This document shows, in pieces, positions 22,882 through 35,321 of a stretch of DNA of 64,000 nt (position 1 is the stretch's first letter; each line of letters begins with the position of its first letter). The stretch lies in NCBI GenBank assembly GCA_010093515.1, contig MU001675.1, positions 887,371-951,370 on the forward strand, written 5' to 3'. Source of the DNA: Lineolata rhizophorae. Lineage: Eukaryota; Ascomycota; Dothideomycetes; Lineolatales; Lineolataceae. The translations under genes were made by a program, and so were the position numbers. The notes under the pieces are model-generated. The model made no database searches, was not told the DNA's origin, and saw only the letters and a list, made by a program, of their open reading frames with translations.

Positions 22882-24710
22882 CTAGTTGAAAACGAAACCA
22901 ATGGTCTTAGACGCGACGCGCTTAAAGCCCTTCTTAGGCGCCTTCTCCTCGTCGTGGTCGACGTAGAAGCGCCTCTGATCGTCGAGGTCGACCTTGCTCA
23001 GGTCGACGTACCACGGGCCGCGGTAGTAGAGGCGCGCGCCCAGGTAAATGACGACGATGACGATGACGGAGACGTAGTTGGCGAAGAAGGTGCGCGCGGA
23101 GCTGGGCTCGCCCAGTGGCCACACGGCCAGGTAGAACTCGACGATGATGAGGATGATGCACCAGCTGAGGCCCCACCAGGCGGCCCACGGCCACGTCCAC
23201 GACTTCCACGGCAGCTCCGACGGCGAGCGGCCCTGCACCTTCCACGCGCGCCGGAAGCGGATGTGCGACAAGCAGATCATACCCCAGCCGAAGAGCGTAA
23301 AGAGAGATGTCAGGTTGGAGAACCAGCCGAAGACGTCGGCGGCCCCGTTGTTAACGTTAAGGTAGGCGAGGCCGCCGCCGAGCAGCAGCGTCACCACCAG
23401 GCCATACCACGGGCGGCCCGTCTTGTCCGCGGTTTTGAATTGCTGGGAAGGGGCAAACGTTAGCGCGAGGTCCGTGGGAGGCGGCGCAGCTGCGGGACAT
23501 TTTTGCGGGGCACGCTTACCTTAGGGGCCATGTTCAGGTGAGCCAGACCCATCGTGGTCCTAGAGCCGCCGTAGCCGGAAATCGAACCAGTCGACAGCAC
23601 CGAGATGAAAATAACAGCGTTCATCAAGTGCGCCATCGGCTCGATGCCTGCATCGCGGTAGGCAATGACGAAGGGTGAGGCATTCGTCCCTTCACCACCA
23701 AACAAATCCGGGTTGGTCGGAGACACGGTGATGGTCACCATGAGCGAACCCAGCAGGTAAAACAATGAGAGACGCAGCCAAATGGAGCCAATGGCACGCG
23801 GCACAGCCTTGCGAGGATTGCCGGTCTCCGCAGCCACGAGACCAGAGTTTTCCGATCCAGCCATTGCAAAAATGCAGGTAGGCATGACTGACAAGAAACC
23901 CTTGAATCCGTTGGTGAAAGGCTCGGCGTTCCAGTACCGGAAACCGACTGCGTCGTGGTTCGGAGCGCCACCAGCAGAAATGACTTTTTGCCAGTCTATT
24001 AGCGGAAGCTCGCGATTAGAGAGCCGTATCCGCGCGTTTTCACTCACCGATGTTTGAGATGATAACAACAAAGATCCAGCCGAATTTGATTGTGGAGCAG
24101 ATGACCTCGATTTCTCCGAAGAACGACACAGCACCAACGTTGACACCAATAATCACAAGCCAGAATATCGTGATCCAAGCAGCGATAGGGACTGCGTCCG
24201 TCCAGAAGCTCAGGACCGTGCAGACACCCTGTAGTTAAGGGAGTTAGCAACTGAGTGAACCGAGCCGCGAAAGAATACCGGTCTTACCTGAAGCTCGTTG
24301 GCGATAGTGATGCAGTACGAGAACCAGTACGCCCAGCCGAGCGCGAAAGAAGCGGACGGGCAGATGAACTTGCCAGTCCACTGCACGAAAGCCGAAGGGA
24401 GCGGGTACATGACGGCCATCTCACCAATCGAATGGCTGACAGACCAAATCATGGAGCCGGCGAGGAAGTAACCCAGGAAGATACCAGCAGGACCACCGCT
24501 CGTCAGTGAAGTACCAGACCCAAGCCAGAGACCCATACCAATGGACGAGCCAAGGGCAATCATGGTCAAGTGGCGGGTGCTGAGCAGCCGCCGCAGCTCG
24601 GTCTCCGCGCCATGGTCGTGGACGTAGACGTCGCCGCTGACGGGCTGTCTGTACTCGTCGGACGGAGAGGACTTCTCGTCCGCAACGAAGTCCGCCTTGT
24701 GCTCATCCAT
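22882..24710 (-). CDS. Amino acid permease, fungal YAT (APC) family
   Basis: This is a plasma-membrane proton-amino acid symporter of the yeast amino acid transporter family. Exons 24710-24288, 24228-24048, 23995-23520 and 23442-22882 give 546 residues, close to the usual 520-600. The cytosolic N-terminus of about 42 residues has Lys residues and a Ser-rich DEKSSPSDEY, typical of ubiquitin-regulated permeases. Then comes the family signature LSTRHLTMIALGSSIGMGLW, which starts TM1. Later marks are IGEMAVMYPLPSAFVQW, FFGEIEVICSTIKFGWI, FAMAGSENSGLVAAETGNPR and SHIRFRRAWKVQGRS. About 12 membrane segments can be counted. Substrate range cannot be read from sequence alone. Confidence 0.92.
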
Positions 24711-24829
24711 CGTGAACGACGTGACTGTTTTCGATTTCGAAGGGACAGCTGGGGAAGAGAGAGTTCAAGCCTCAGTCACGATTCGCACCCTTGCCACGAG
24801 CTAGCCCGGCAGGCGGTCGAACAGAAGAG

Positions 24830-24837
24830 TATATATA
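24830..24837 (-). promoter_or_regulatory. Possible TATA box of the permease gene
   Basis: TATATATA lies about 120 bp before the permease start codon on the coding strand, within the usual core-promoter range. Regulated nutrient permeases often have TATA-type promoters. The call rests on position and sequence only. Confidence 0.4.
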
Positions 24838-26217
24838 CCTAACTGCGGGGCGAGCACCACGCGCAGTAAGTGGCTAGATATTAATCGGGGAACGCATGAC
24901 TAGGGCTTGTACCACAGGAGCCATCGAGCCGGGTCTCCCGAGGAAGGAGATAAGGTGCGATTTCTGCAACTCATGGGCGTGTCCGGGACAGCGCTGATCA
25001 CTTCGTTTCGCAGATATGGGGTGGCCCGCTGCGACCTTCTCGAAGTGGTGTGTGGTGTACGTGGATGGCTTTGCCTCCTCGATCCGGACCCTGGGCGATC
25101 CTGCGGTGGCTGGCCATTCAGACCGGGGGAGCTGAAGACTCTAGAAGGCCGCTCGAATCTCCAAGGTGCGTGACTTGTTTGCGGCCTGCCTATTAAGGTT
25201 CCTTGCGTGCATCTCGAGCGGCGCCGTGCGACCTCCCGAGGCGCGGCCCACCCTAAGAAACCGTCAAACGCACGCACCAACCACAGAGGATGGCGGCCTT
25301 TGCCGGCTCCCTTGCTGGCGTCAGCTATGCAAGAAAGTGAGTACCGCCAGACGGCACGGGCACGAAAGCCAAGTCACTCCCAGCCAATAGCGCGAATCGG
25401 AAATAGTGCCGCTCGGACAGCCGATCCAAGAGAAGTACCTAGCCGGCAGGGGCAGGCTTGCTTTAAGCAGACCACTATACGGAGTACATACGGGCGTGTT
25501 CGCTGCCAGATGCCATTTACTTCCCTGCGGTCTACGGAGTACAGCTCAGGCGTCAGGGCCAGGCTAGACATGGGATTCCCCCCCTCCACCCCACCTGCTG
25601 TTAGGCCGTTAGTGCGGGATATTGAGGGTCAGGGCGAGATAAAGAAGCGCACTTCCCGGCTACAGTACGTCCCCGTCCGCCGTAGACCAGAGCTCATGCG
25701 CACCGGCGTCGGTGGCTGGAAGGCATCGCGCCGGACGGCTACGAGGCGGCGAACAGACGCCGGCGAGATTGGCGGATGCGAGAAGGCGGCGTTCGGCGTC
25801 GGCGTGTCCATCCCACTGTTGTGTCTGGCAGGCGGGCCGGCGTGGAGTCGGTCGTCCGAGCAAGGGACGGCGTCGTCCACGTATCGTCTTGTGTAGGCTT
25901 ATCGCAGCCACCGGCCAGGGGCCCCCGGCCACTTGCCCGGTGCGGGGCGCGAAGCGAAAACAACGGGCCACCCCTAGCCACCGGCTGCAGAGTAAGCATT
26001 GCGGCGTCGGCCCAAGAGGGACGAAGCTTTGCCCAAGACGAGGCCCAGCTCGTTGCCGTTATCTCGGCGAGCTTGACCATGCGCCGGTCGCCAGACCCCC
26101 AGCTGATCGGGGCGCCTCCCGCCGTGTTTATTGGACGAAGCGCGGGACTCCTCCGCCGGCGCTGCGTAACCACGACGCGGTCCCATGCCTCTGACGAATG
26201 CGAAGGCGCACGTCGTG

Positions 26218-26229
26218 CGGAGTACTCCG
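26218..26229. repeat. 12 bp perfect palindrome CGGAGTACTCCG
   Basis: This self-complementary word lies in the gene-free stretch and belongs to the TACGGAGTAC-like motif set. Two related copies lie at 25478-25487 and 25533-25542. CGG half-sites resemble binuclear zinc-cluster factor targets, but the 6 bp spacing and any role are inferred. Confidence 0.5.
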
Positions 26230-27620
26230 TACGGCGTGCCCGGACACGTGAGGCACAATTTTCTTGAAATCGCGGGAACACCCTCGCTGAACCCGCGCTG
26301 CCGGATAGTGGCCATCCACCCACGGCATCCGACCACCGGCATCGTTTATCGAGCAGGCGAGTATTTGCTGGGATCCTGTCGCAAAGTTGGACCTAGACAC
26401 ACCTCCCACGCGGCCACCTGCCTTGGCAGGACATTCGGGCCCTCTGAACGCCGCGGACAGAAGACCCATCAGATCCACCGGAGCTGGGCCTCAAATTCTG
26501 AAAAGGGCGACTCTTCAAAGGGAAGAGCTCGCGCCTCCGGGCTGCCGCGGCCAATTACCATAAGGTTGGTTTCGGGGACGTTTGTGGCACGGTGCGGCGG
26601 AGCCGTACCTACTCGGATCATTCACTGGACCGACACGCTGCAATATATGAAAATGGACGTGGCCTATTGGTCGGCATCACTGTCTGCCAAGAAAAGCAAT
26701 GGCTAGCACTCCATGATCGTTACCGAGGGTGGTGGCAAGCCCCAGGGTGCGTCACGGTGGATAACGCAGCCCAACGAACTCAAAATACGGCGCCGGAAAC
26801 ACTTGGGATAACGCTAGGTACCGTGGCGTTGGAGCTTTCCAGGTGCTTGCTTTTGCCTCCTGGGTGTCGATCGCCGTTGGACTATCACTACCTGGTTGGT
26901 GTCCACCACTACCGCGAATTCGCCCGAGCGAAGATCCATGGCCGGCCATGTGCGATAAAGGCTATCAACTACTTCCCGAGACAATCTTGCAGAGTCCCTT
27001 ACATGATGCTTGTTCTGTTGCTACTTGTACTGCTTGCGCCATGTAGAACGACGAACTTGCTATGTTAGTATCGGTATGGTTTTCGGGTGCCGGCCGAGTT
27101 CCACTGCCAGCGCAACTTCCACTATTTCTCGTCGATTTCTTAGCACCGTGGTCGGCTGGCCGTAAGATACTGTGCATAAGCGAGGGCGTGGGATGCCCTG
27201 CGGGAGTTGCATGTATGATGGTCTGATCTTCGTACGAAGGTATGGGCTGGTGGCCCAGCAAACGGACGGCATCGATGGCCGTTCCAGAACTATTTTCGAT
27301 CGATTCCTATGGGTGACGAACATGCGTGTTCGCGGACCGGGAATCCGGATAGGCGGCGTGCCAGGAGACTGGGGCAAAGCGCCGAGAAGAGCAAGCTTGT
27401 TATCCCATGATGTGCAGGCATCCGTCCGATTGGAAGAACCAGACCACAGCTTGTGTGGCCGCATAGTGACCGATTTTTCCAAATAGAGAAAGCTCTGAAC
27501 CGCGAAAGGGGGAAGGTATTGTCGCTGCTTTGAATTACACTCGCCTTTCCACATGCCTTTTGTTAGATACAAGGCAGAATGGTCTTCAGCGGCCTGGGAC
27601 CCAGATTAAAAACAGGAACC

Positions 27621-30600
27621 CTAGAGCACAAGCCAACGTTCCGTAAGCTGACGCGCAGTCTCTGTGTCGCCCCCCATACAAAAGATGAACTGGAGCGCAT
27701 ATGCGGCCTCAGCAGCAAAGTCCTCAGATTCCTCACTTTCTTCTGGGAGGTCCCCTAGGCTGTCGGCAGCAGCGCGTGGACCTATCATTATGCATTTTTT
27801 GTAAGCCGGAATCGCTTGATGCACGAGGCCGAGGAGGTGCCACATGCGGCCAACATTAAATTCCGCCTCTTGAACATGAATTGGAACATTGTCCTTCGTT
27901 CGAATCTCGTAATATCGACGCAAGAATGCTAGCCCTTGCTGTATTTGGAACTGACGGTTTTCGGACTGTCGTCGTAGGCCATGCTGAACGAAGGCAGTGG
28001 CAATTGAAAGATTCAGAACCGGATCATCTGGCGTTAGAGCAAAGGCCCTGAAATAGTAGTTCAAGGCGCTTGGGTAAGCACCACTATGAGCGAGAATGTG
28101 GCCATAGCAGACGATCACGGTGGGGTCGAGCTCCTTAAGTTTCGAGGGGTTACCATCTGTGGTCCCACGGTTTGTCCATGAAGAACGCTCTATAGACGTA
28201 AATTCAAACATATTCCGCTGCTCTGAGTTCAGGACAGCGAAGTCTGCAGCCTTGAGGTGCCTAAGGATGAATTTTTGGGAGGGCCCCAAATTAATTTTGG
28301 AACTCTCGGCAAGGTTATGTCGGATTGCAGAAGTGTAAAGTCGAAAGGAATCTGGTGAATGGGAGAAGCGTCGAATAAACCACCGGCTAGTATTGAGAAC
28401 TTGATCGTCGTCATCCAGCAGGATCCCGCAAGCTGAAAACAATAAGTTAGCTATGACTCAGGTCCTACATGAATAAAACCAACACAAACTGCCACGTACC
28501 AAGTATCGTGATTCGGAGGCGAAACGATAGTTGAGGGGACCGATCGAAAACTAGTGACTGAGCAACATTCATTAACATCTCCCAGCATTCGCTGGCCCGC
28601 CCAGCTTTGGCGAGCCTCCAGGCTGATTCACAAATAGCATCTAACAAGGTCTCAAACGATACGCCTTGGAAGTCCTCTGAGTCGAGTTGCAGACTATTTG
28701 CTGCAGTACCTTCTTCGTGGGAGGTATGTTCAGCTACATTTGTTAGCACATCGTTGTCCAAACCTCGAGGACTCTAGCAACATACGGTTTTCAATAGCCG
28801 CCTCTGAGATACGCGAAATGTCCCCATTATCCGCATTCGCGTCACCATTGGCTCCGTCGTCATCTTCGTAGTCAATCGTGTCGACAAATCGCGCAAAGGC
28901 CGATGTTCTCGCACTCCGATCCCTTGGGAAGAATTGTCTATTTTCGCAGAATTCGGCCACCAATTTCTGAGTAAGCCCAATGTACTCTGCGGCAGTTTCA
29001 TCGTCCTCGTCCTTGTCAACGTCTTTTAACGACTTTAGTCTTTTCCACAGGTCCTGTGAAGGGAAATCTAGGGCCATTCGTATAGTCCCAGCCTTGCTTG
29101 GCTGCGTTCCATCCACTAGCTTAGTTTTCCTCGGTCCGTACGGGCCCCTCGGTCCGTATCGCCTGCGTCTATATGTGCTACGCAACATCCAGCCATCTTG
29201 GCCAACCGCCAAGCCCTCCTTTCTCACGACGTCCCGTTTGCCAATTCGGATTAGGTCTCGGATGATGGAAAGACCACTTTCGGACATGTCAGCCTTCTGG
29301 TACATCTTTGCCATCAACACTCGGGCTTTGACGTTGCCATTCTCGTGCTGTAGTACGTTGTCGAAGAGCGCTCTCGCCTCGCTGATATTACCGAGGAGGG
29401 AGTGGCACTCCAAAAGGGAAAGGTAGAATATGGAGGTGTGAGGACCAAATTTCTGCAGCGGGGAGTAATATCGAAGCGCGTCTTCGTAGAATCCACTTTC
29501 TCGCAAGGCATCCGCAGCTTCTCTAAAGAGGTCTTGATATTCCAAGGCATGAGAATGGCTCGATTCGGCAGAGGGGTTAAGTAGCTCAAAATGTCTCTGT
29601 GTAGAGTCATTAGCCCAGACGTCCCAGCATATCAGCAAAGAAGGTTAAAATTTGAAGGGGAAAAAAATAGTGGGGGCAGCCTACCATAGCCTCTGGGTAG
29701 TAAGATGGTCGCATCCGTATCCTGAGGACACCCAGCTTGACACGGATCTCAATAGGTAGCCCCGCACCGTAGGCTTGGTTTGGGTATCTATTGGGCTCAA
29801 AGCCTTCAGTTTTGATCCGGCGCTCATCATTGACATCCCATTCGCGGTCATCATTGACTGCATCCCAAAGGGTATCTCCTTTCCGCCCTAACATCCACCG
29901 AGAAAGTGTGCTTAGCTGCCGAACACCGGTGTCAAATCGGCCGCTATGTATCAAGAGGTCAAGATATACGTTTAATAGTGACCAATCCATGCGCTCATTT
30001 CCGGTGTATTCAGAGTCTATCAGCATATCGATCCTTTGATCATAGAGCGCGATAGCTTTCGCTGAGTCTCCGGTCTTCACACAAAGCTCTGTGTATAGAC
30101 GAAGAACCTCCTGGTCATCGGCCCTAAGCTTTAGCATCCTCTCGCACTGCGTTCTGGCACTACCGAAGCGACCAAGTTCCAGGTTCATTTTGAACCTTTC
30201 CATGCGAGCGTCGAAATTATGTTTGTCAAGTTTGAGAGCTTGGCGGTAACAGTAATCGGCTTTGCGCAGCTTCTCGTTCTTGTCAAGGTCGTCGAGTTCC
30301 AATGTTTCCGTGGCGATGTGCCACCATAAGCCTGGATCTCGTTTTGTATGAGCACCGTATGTAAGACTCTCGAGGCCTTCCGCCTTGTTTCCCGCGGCAA
30401 GTAAAATCTCCGAGAGTAAGCCATGTGCAGCGAAGATTTCCGGGTTTTCCTGCACCGCTTGTCTGGCGTGTCCTACTGCCTCGTCAAAATTGCCGTTGAT
30501 AAAAGCGTTGGTTGCAAGGGAATGCAGTCGTTTGAAGTTAGGATTAGGGTCTGCTGCGGCTTGAGGACCGCGTTTGCCCTTCTTGCTTCCAATGGGGCCT

Positions 30601-31115
30601 TCGCCGCGGGGAAACGGTTTGCGTGGCCTCACGTGGATTGCTCGAGCTCGCGCCCGGCCTCGTCCCCTGCCTCCTCGTCTTGCACCTCTGCGGCCATCGC
30701 CCGTGGGTTCTTCATCAGAAGGTGAAAACTCTTCGTCGGATTCTTCGAGTTCCGGGTCCAGCAAAGTGTAGTCTGGATCGTCGGATACAGGGTCGTCCAT
30801 TACGATGTCTTGTTCGTGGTCTTGCTCGAAGTCCTCATCGTCCTGCTCATCCTCCATGTCAGGCAAGTCAAAGCCGTCTTCATCGCTATCGGAATCGCTC
30901 TCACTCGGAAGATCCGGATAAATGGACCGGTTTAGGGAGTCAGAAGCTCCACCAGAGCCAAAGGAAGGGAGCGCGCGAATGTGCGCATCTTCAATATGAT
31001 CGTATGAAGTACTTCCGTAGATAGCAGGGTAAGGGCCGGTGAATGATAATGTGGAACCATCCTGGCCGACGCGCTGCTCCATTGTCGACCACTGATTCCC
31101 ATCGTCGTGGGCCAT
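27621..31115 (-). CDS. TFC4: TFIIIC subunit TFC4/Sfc4 (TPR protein)
   Basis: This is a subunit of the RNA polymerase III factor TFIIIC. It binds the A-box side of tRNA and 5S genes and recruits TFIIIB through its TPR arrays. Exons 31115-29685, 29596-28786, 28733-28500 and 28432-27621 give 1095 residues. The N-terminus is acidic (about 71-136), followed by an RG-rich run at 142-160. TPR units begin near residue 195: ATNAFINGNFDEAVGHARQA, then AGNKAEGLESLTYGAHTKRD and KADYCYRQALKLDKHNFDAR. After a linker (RRRRYGPRGPYGPRKTK) the second TPR block holds HILAHSGAYPSALNYYFRAF and ends AYALQFIFCMGGDTETARQL. Length and layout match yeast Tfc4 (about 1025 residues). Confidence 0.93.
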
Positions 31116-31939
31116 GTCGCTCCTAGAACGCCTAACGACGCCAGTTTAAGTTAGAATTCGAACAGCGCTAGGCTGCAGGCGAAAATATTAGACGATGCGG
31201 AAATAATGTTTTCAGAAACAAGGAGGACCATGCGAAGGAAACAAGGCAAAGCTCTGATGAAGATTTGCGCGCAGAAGCCTTGGGTCACGCGGAAATGCCA
31301 CCGTGGTAAGGAGGGAAGGAACTTCCACAGAGAAAAGCAGTCGCGGTTGTGTATGTGAAATACCTAGTTCCCCATTTTTATGGGCGCTGTTGAAGATTGC
31401 GTGTAGTCAATAGGACTGCTGCGCGTGCTGCCTACCTGCAGTAGCGTCAAGTGGCGGTGGCGGTTGTGAAGGTGATGTATATCGCTTCCGATTGGCCGGG
31501 GCATAGTTCGGTGCGCTTCCACTGCACCATAGGCTCTAATTTTAGCTGTGAGAATATTGTATGAAACAAGTTACCTCATCATATATACATATCCTATTAC
31601 CCATTGCGCCTATGTATATTGTTCATAATGTGAAGCTTTGTGAATAGGTGGTATCTAGTCAAGTGATTCTGAGAGATTAAGAGCGCAACTATCCTATTTT
31701 CGCAAATCATAGACGCTTTTTCAGTGAGCTCAAATAAGCTAAGTAGGTATTTATGATTAAATGCTGAACGTGATTTCCGCTGGTATGACTACTTCTACTA
31801 TTGTACAAAAGGAAATCGGCATAAGCAAGCGGCCATAGGTTCGAGCTGTGGTACCAAGCACTGCAGGCGGCTCCTTTTTCCAAACGCCGTGTGATGTGAA
31901 GCCGTCCCAAAATCAAAGAAAACACGTGCGAAAAATTCG
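31116..31939. other. Intergenic TFC4 promoter / SYS1 3' flank
   Basis: This region of about 820 bp lies before TFC4 (-) and after SYS1 (-). It turns AT-rich from about 31540. No gene is recognised. Confidence 0.45.
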
Positions 31940-32624
31940 CTAGACATTCCCATCGCCGCGGCTCATTCCTACCATCTCGTACTCCCCAGCCCCGTCCTTC
32001 CCCATTCCGTGCTGTCCTCCCTGTCTGAACCCCACACCCTCATCTTCCTGACGTTGGGAACTGCCCCTTCCTCCAAATTTGATCGGCTTAAGCTCCCTCC
32101 ATTGGCAGCTCCAGACACCTAGGAAAGTCATCAGGCAAGCGCTGCATATCTGCAACGCCCACCAGAACCAGTAGGTAGGAATCGAATGAGAGTAAAGCGA
32201 AGTGACAATCAGATGGATGAAATGAATCGTCAAAGCAAAATCGGGTATGAGCTTTGAACGCGCGATAAGGAGGAGGAGAAATATCACACTTATGACATAG
32301 TAGACAATAATTAGCTTTCTGGCTTATTCTGATGTTTGAATACCGTCCTTCCTGAAGCCGACGGAAATCTACGCACCATATGAGACTATTCAACATCCAA
32401 ACAAGACCAAGAAGCCACCCGGTTGTCACATCTCCGCGGAGACTTCGCCAGCTTAGCAACAGGTCCAACTTGACCTCTTTTCCTGCGACAAGAGCCGCGA
32501 ACAGGATGAGGACCGCGGCACACGCATAGTATGCGCCTTGAAGAGCAGCGATTTGCGTCAAAATGCGCAGTGGTGAGAGGTCTGCAAGTGCGCCGGGCCG
32601 AGGCGGTCGTCGTCGACGTGGCAT
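31940..32624 (-). CDS. SYS1: Golgi membrane protein SYS1
   Basis: Sys1 is an integral Golgi protein that recruits the GTPase Arl3 and so the golgin Imh1 to trans-Golgi membranes. Exons 32624-32377 and 32288-31940 give 198 residues with four expected membrane segments. Marks are PRRRRPPRPGALADLSPLRI at the start, QIAALQGAYYACAAVLILFA, SLRGDVTTGWLLGLVW, then LLIARSKLIPDFALTIHFIH, and the conserved tail DGAGEYEMVGM. The exon 2 acceptor (CATAAG) is chosen because it restores the SLIC-VIFLLLLIARSK reading, in line with the family. Fungal Sys1 proteins are about this length. Confidence 0.93.
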
Positions 32625-33352
32625 GAGCCCGGTTACGTTAGAGGCTCATGAAGATATTGCGGTGGTAATGAAGGGAACACCGAATACCACACGGAACATG
32701 AGGGGCGCTTGAGAGTGTTAGTTCTAAAAAGATAAAAAAAAAAAAAGGACTGGGGCAGAGATAGACTGGTGGCGTACTTTGGAGTCTACGTAGGAGAGGC
32801 CAGTTGCGTGATGAACGACTTTCCACTGCTGCCTCCGAGTCGCATACGGGGTCCCCGTCCTACCGGACTCGGAGTAACCCCTGCGCCGCAAAGAATGTTG
32901 CCTTCCACCGGGCCGACTAGCTCCGAAATGCCGAGATCGCCCAAGACCCTCGGGGAGGTTTCTGCCGCTAGATGCCGCTGAGCTCATCGTCTTCGCTGTT
33001 GCATGACCTCTGTCGTCTCCGCTATTAAACACAGCTACGTGCTCATTTCCGTCCGAGTCCTGGCCTCATAACGCACTCTTTGGAGCAACTAAAAGATCTT
33101 CTATCCTGTGCTATCGGCAGAACGCTCATTCAATTGTCGCTGGAGCTCTTTTGGACACGGGCTTCTTTACTCGTAATTCGTATATTAGTTGAAGGATTGC
33201 TACAAAGGCTTCTCTGAACTACGTGAGTGAGGAATTAACCATTGCTATTGCTATCACGCTAACTATAGTATTCAAAGTCCAGCAAATAACATCACAACTC
33301 CTCGACCCTCTCCGAATCGTCTACCTACCCAAACCAATCCACGCTTTCAAGA
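32625..33352. promoter_or_regulatory. Divergent region SYS1 / COA6, with a possible small gene
   Basis: This region separates two divergent start codons. A minus-strand frame from ATG 32984 reads MSSAASSGRNLPEGLGRSRH and runs on to HHATGLSYVDSK. That is followed by a GTACGC donor-like site and, after a T-rich stretch, TTTTTAG near 32725. It could be a small spliced gene or part of the SYS1 leader. I could not build a convincing second exon. Confidence 0.3.
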
Positions 33353-33800
33353 ATGGGCTGGCTTCCAAGCTGGCTCGGCGGCAGCGGCGGGGAGTCAAAG
33401 CCTACTCCGCAAGTGACCTCAGACGGCGGCGTCCAAGCGCCCAACCGCCGCGACCGAGCGCGCTGCTGGGAAGCGCGCGACGCCTACTTCAAGTGCTTAG
33501 ACAAGCACAACATCCTCGATAGCATGGGCCCGGGGGCCGCTGACGCGAAGGCGAAGTGCCCCGTGGAGGATACGGAGTTTGAGAAGAACTGCGCTTCGAG
33601 CTGGGTGAGTGTGGATCGGGATTCGGAAACTTGGGATGTGCCTCGGGAAGCGAGATGGTACCCCTGGAGTCTCGCTGGTCGGTGCTGACATCTTCTAATA
33701 GGTGAAATACTTCCGGGAGTGGCGGGTAGCGGAGTACAAGAAGCAGGAAAGATTAAGAATGATTGAAGCGGAGAACGCCAAGGCTCAGGCACAGAGATGA
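33353..33800 (+). CDS. COA6: Cytochrome c oxidase assembly factor 6 (COA6)
   Basis: Coa6 is an intermembrane-space protein that helps deliver copper to Cox2/Sco during complex IV assembly. Exons 33353-33604 and 33702-33800 give 116 residues. The CHCH core reads RARCWEARDAYFKCLDKHNI (CX9C) and CPVEDTEFEKNC (CX10C), which is the CX9C-CX10C pattern of Coa6. It is followed by WVKYFREWRVAEYKKQER. The intron splits the second helix at SSW/VKYF. There is no presequence, as expected for Mia40 substrates. The N-terminal 30 residues are Gly/Ser-rich. Confidence 0.95.
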
Positions 33801-35321
33801 TCGCGTGACTTCAGCAAAGGAAGACCTCCATGCTGTAGCTCACATGGTGTGGCACGAATTTATGCTTTATGCTCGTCTTGGACGAGCAAGTCGCTTCTTC
33901 TTTGCCGTTAAAATTACTAATGCACGAATTTCGGGGGATGTTAGATGGCTGCGGGAGCATCTGTATGACGTAGTGAGTACCGGCTTTTGCGCAATTGTGA
34001 TCTGCTAATGCTGATGATCAGATGCTTGATCAGCTATCCATGTATAAAGGATGATGTAAATTAGGTTCTCATCTCTCCACGTGTTGGCAACCCACATGGT
34101 AAAATAGATTAATACAACCAGAAGCTTGCGTACTTCAACATGTGAATTCGGGCTGGAATCGATGAGATTTACCACGCCATGATGCTTGCATGGAAGCACT
34201 GATGGAAGAGGGGAACGTTCGTAGCTTACCAAAAGACTGTTGATGTAAGTGAGCACGTGCGCACGTGATTGCGCACATGCAATTATTACGAAGAATTAAA
34301 CATTCGATCTAGCGTAGGTCTGAAGGGAGTGGTACGAGAAAAGAGACCATGAGTAGCTTCAATGCACTTTAAAATGCTCCTCGAAGCCGACACCACAATG
34401 GTGCTTGAATTTTGCCGGGAGACGACTTTTGCCAGAGCATTTCAGAAAGCTTAGCTTGGAGATTCTGGAGGCGGTGTTGGGCATTGATTAGCTCGCTACA
34501 GGTAGACCTTGTCAAATGTGGGCCAGAGGGTCCAGAATGGCCTTGGGTACCGCGTTGCGGTAGTGCGTAGTATGCTATATTGCTCCGCTTGTCTGGCTCC
34601 GTGGAAGAATTATTTCCCTCTGGAAAAGCTGGGGTTCGTGCCTTAGGTAAAGAATGATGGGGGCCACATCTCTCTCTCTCTCTCTTTTTTTTTGTTGAAA
34701 GAACTTCTTAAATGACGGGGGCGTTTAAGTGTGTAAATACACTTTTAGCCGTAGGCGGGGGCTGCTGCCCAACCGCAGCAGCAGCGTCGATTGAAATGCC
34801 GACGAGAGAAATATGTGACATGGATGATTGTCTAGCAGTACGTATTGACATTGTGGAAGAAGCCGCCAGACGGCTAGACGGAGAAGACCCTGTCTGGCGG
34901 AGGTGCAAGAGTCATTATCCGGCCTGTGACGAGCGCCGACTCAAACTTACGCCGAAATTGAATTACTTGACCCACATAACCGAGATATTCTTGTGCGGAA
35001 CGAAAAACAAAAGTTTTGATTGACTGTGACGTTCACATGAAAGTTGTTGCGTCAACATCCAAAGCCTCGACATTTCGTCTATTGGAGGCCTAGAGCAGCC
35101 GGATAAAGCACGGCGAGACCTTAGGGAGAGTTATGGCTCTCCTGGCCTAGATATACAATCACGTACCAGTCCAGCGGGCAGCTACACTAGAGCCAGTCTC
35201 CGGTCATAAGTCATGTTCTGTCATTTCGGGCGTTTAGCCAGCCTACCAATATGCAAGGAGTAAAGGAAATCTTAGTGCGTTCTCGAACTTTTCTTTTCGG
35301 AGGGCTGAGAAACTCTAATTG
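33801..35321. other. Intergenic, convergent 3' ends
   Basis: This 1.5 kb stretch lies between COA6 (+) and the PARG gene (-). A (TC)n run followed by a T run lies at 34669-34693. The open frame at 34712-35023 has no recognisable domain. No gene is called. Confidence 0.45.
34669..34693. repeat. (TC)n microsatellite with T tail
   Basis: This is a pure TC dinucleotide run followed by about nine T in intergenic DNA between convergent genes. Confidence 0.9.

Larger units (their letters stand above)
24711..27620. other. 2.9 kb gene-free stretch
   Basis: This stretch lies upstream of the permease and downstream of TFC4. Open frames occur on both strands in overlapping sets with no domain, no consistent splice signals and no AT-rich, RIP-like bias. 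It contains short words related to TACGGAGTAC at 25478, 25533 and 26218. It may hold regulatory DNA, a non-coding RNA or a gene I cannot see. Confidence 0.4.

Noticed and set aside
22858-23463. 201-codon plus-strand frame opposite the permease C-terminus
   Set aside because: The permease reading on the minus strand is clear. The frame is Asp/Val/Arg-rich and has no family.
24711-27620. Decayed transposon or RIP-mutated repeat
   Set aside because: There is no AT bias, no terminal repeats, and no transposase or reverse-transcriptase-like text in any frame.
31831-31845. GGTTCGAGC word resembling a tRNA B-box
   Set aside because: No A-box or cloverleaf pairing is found upstream.
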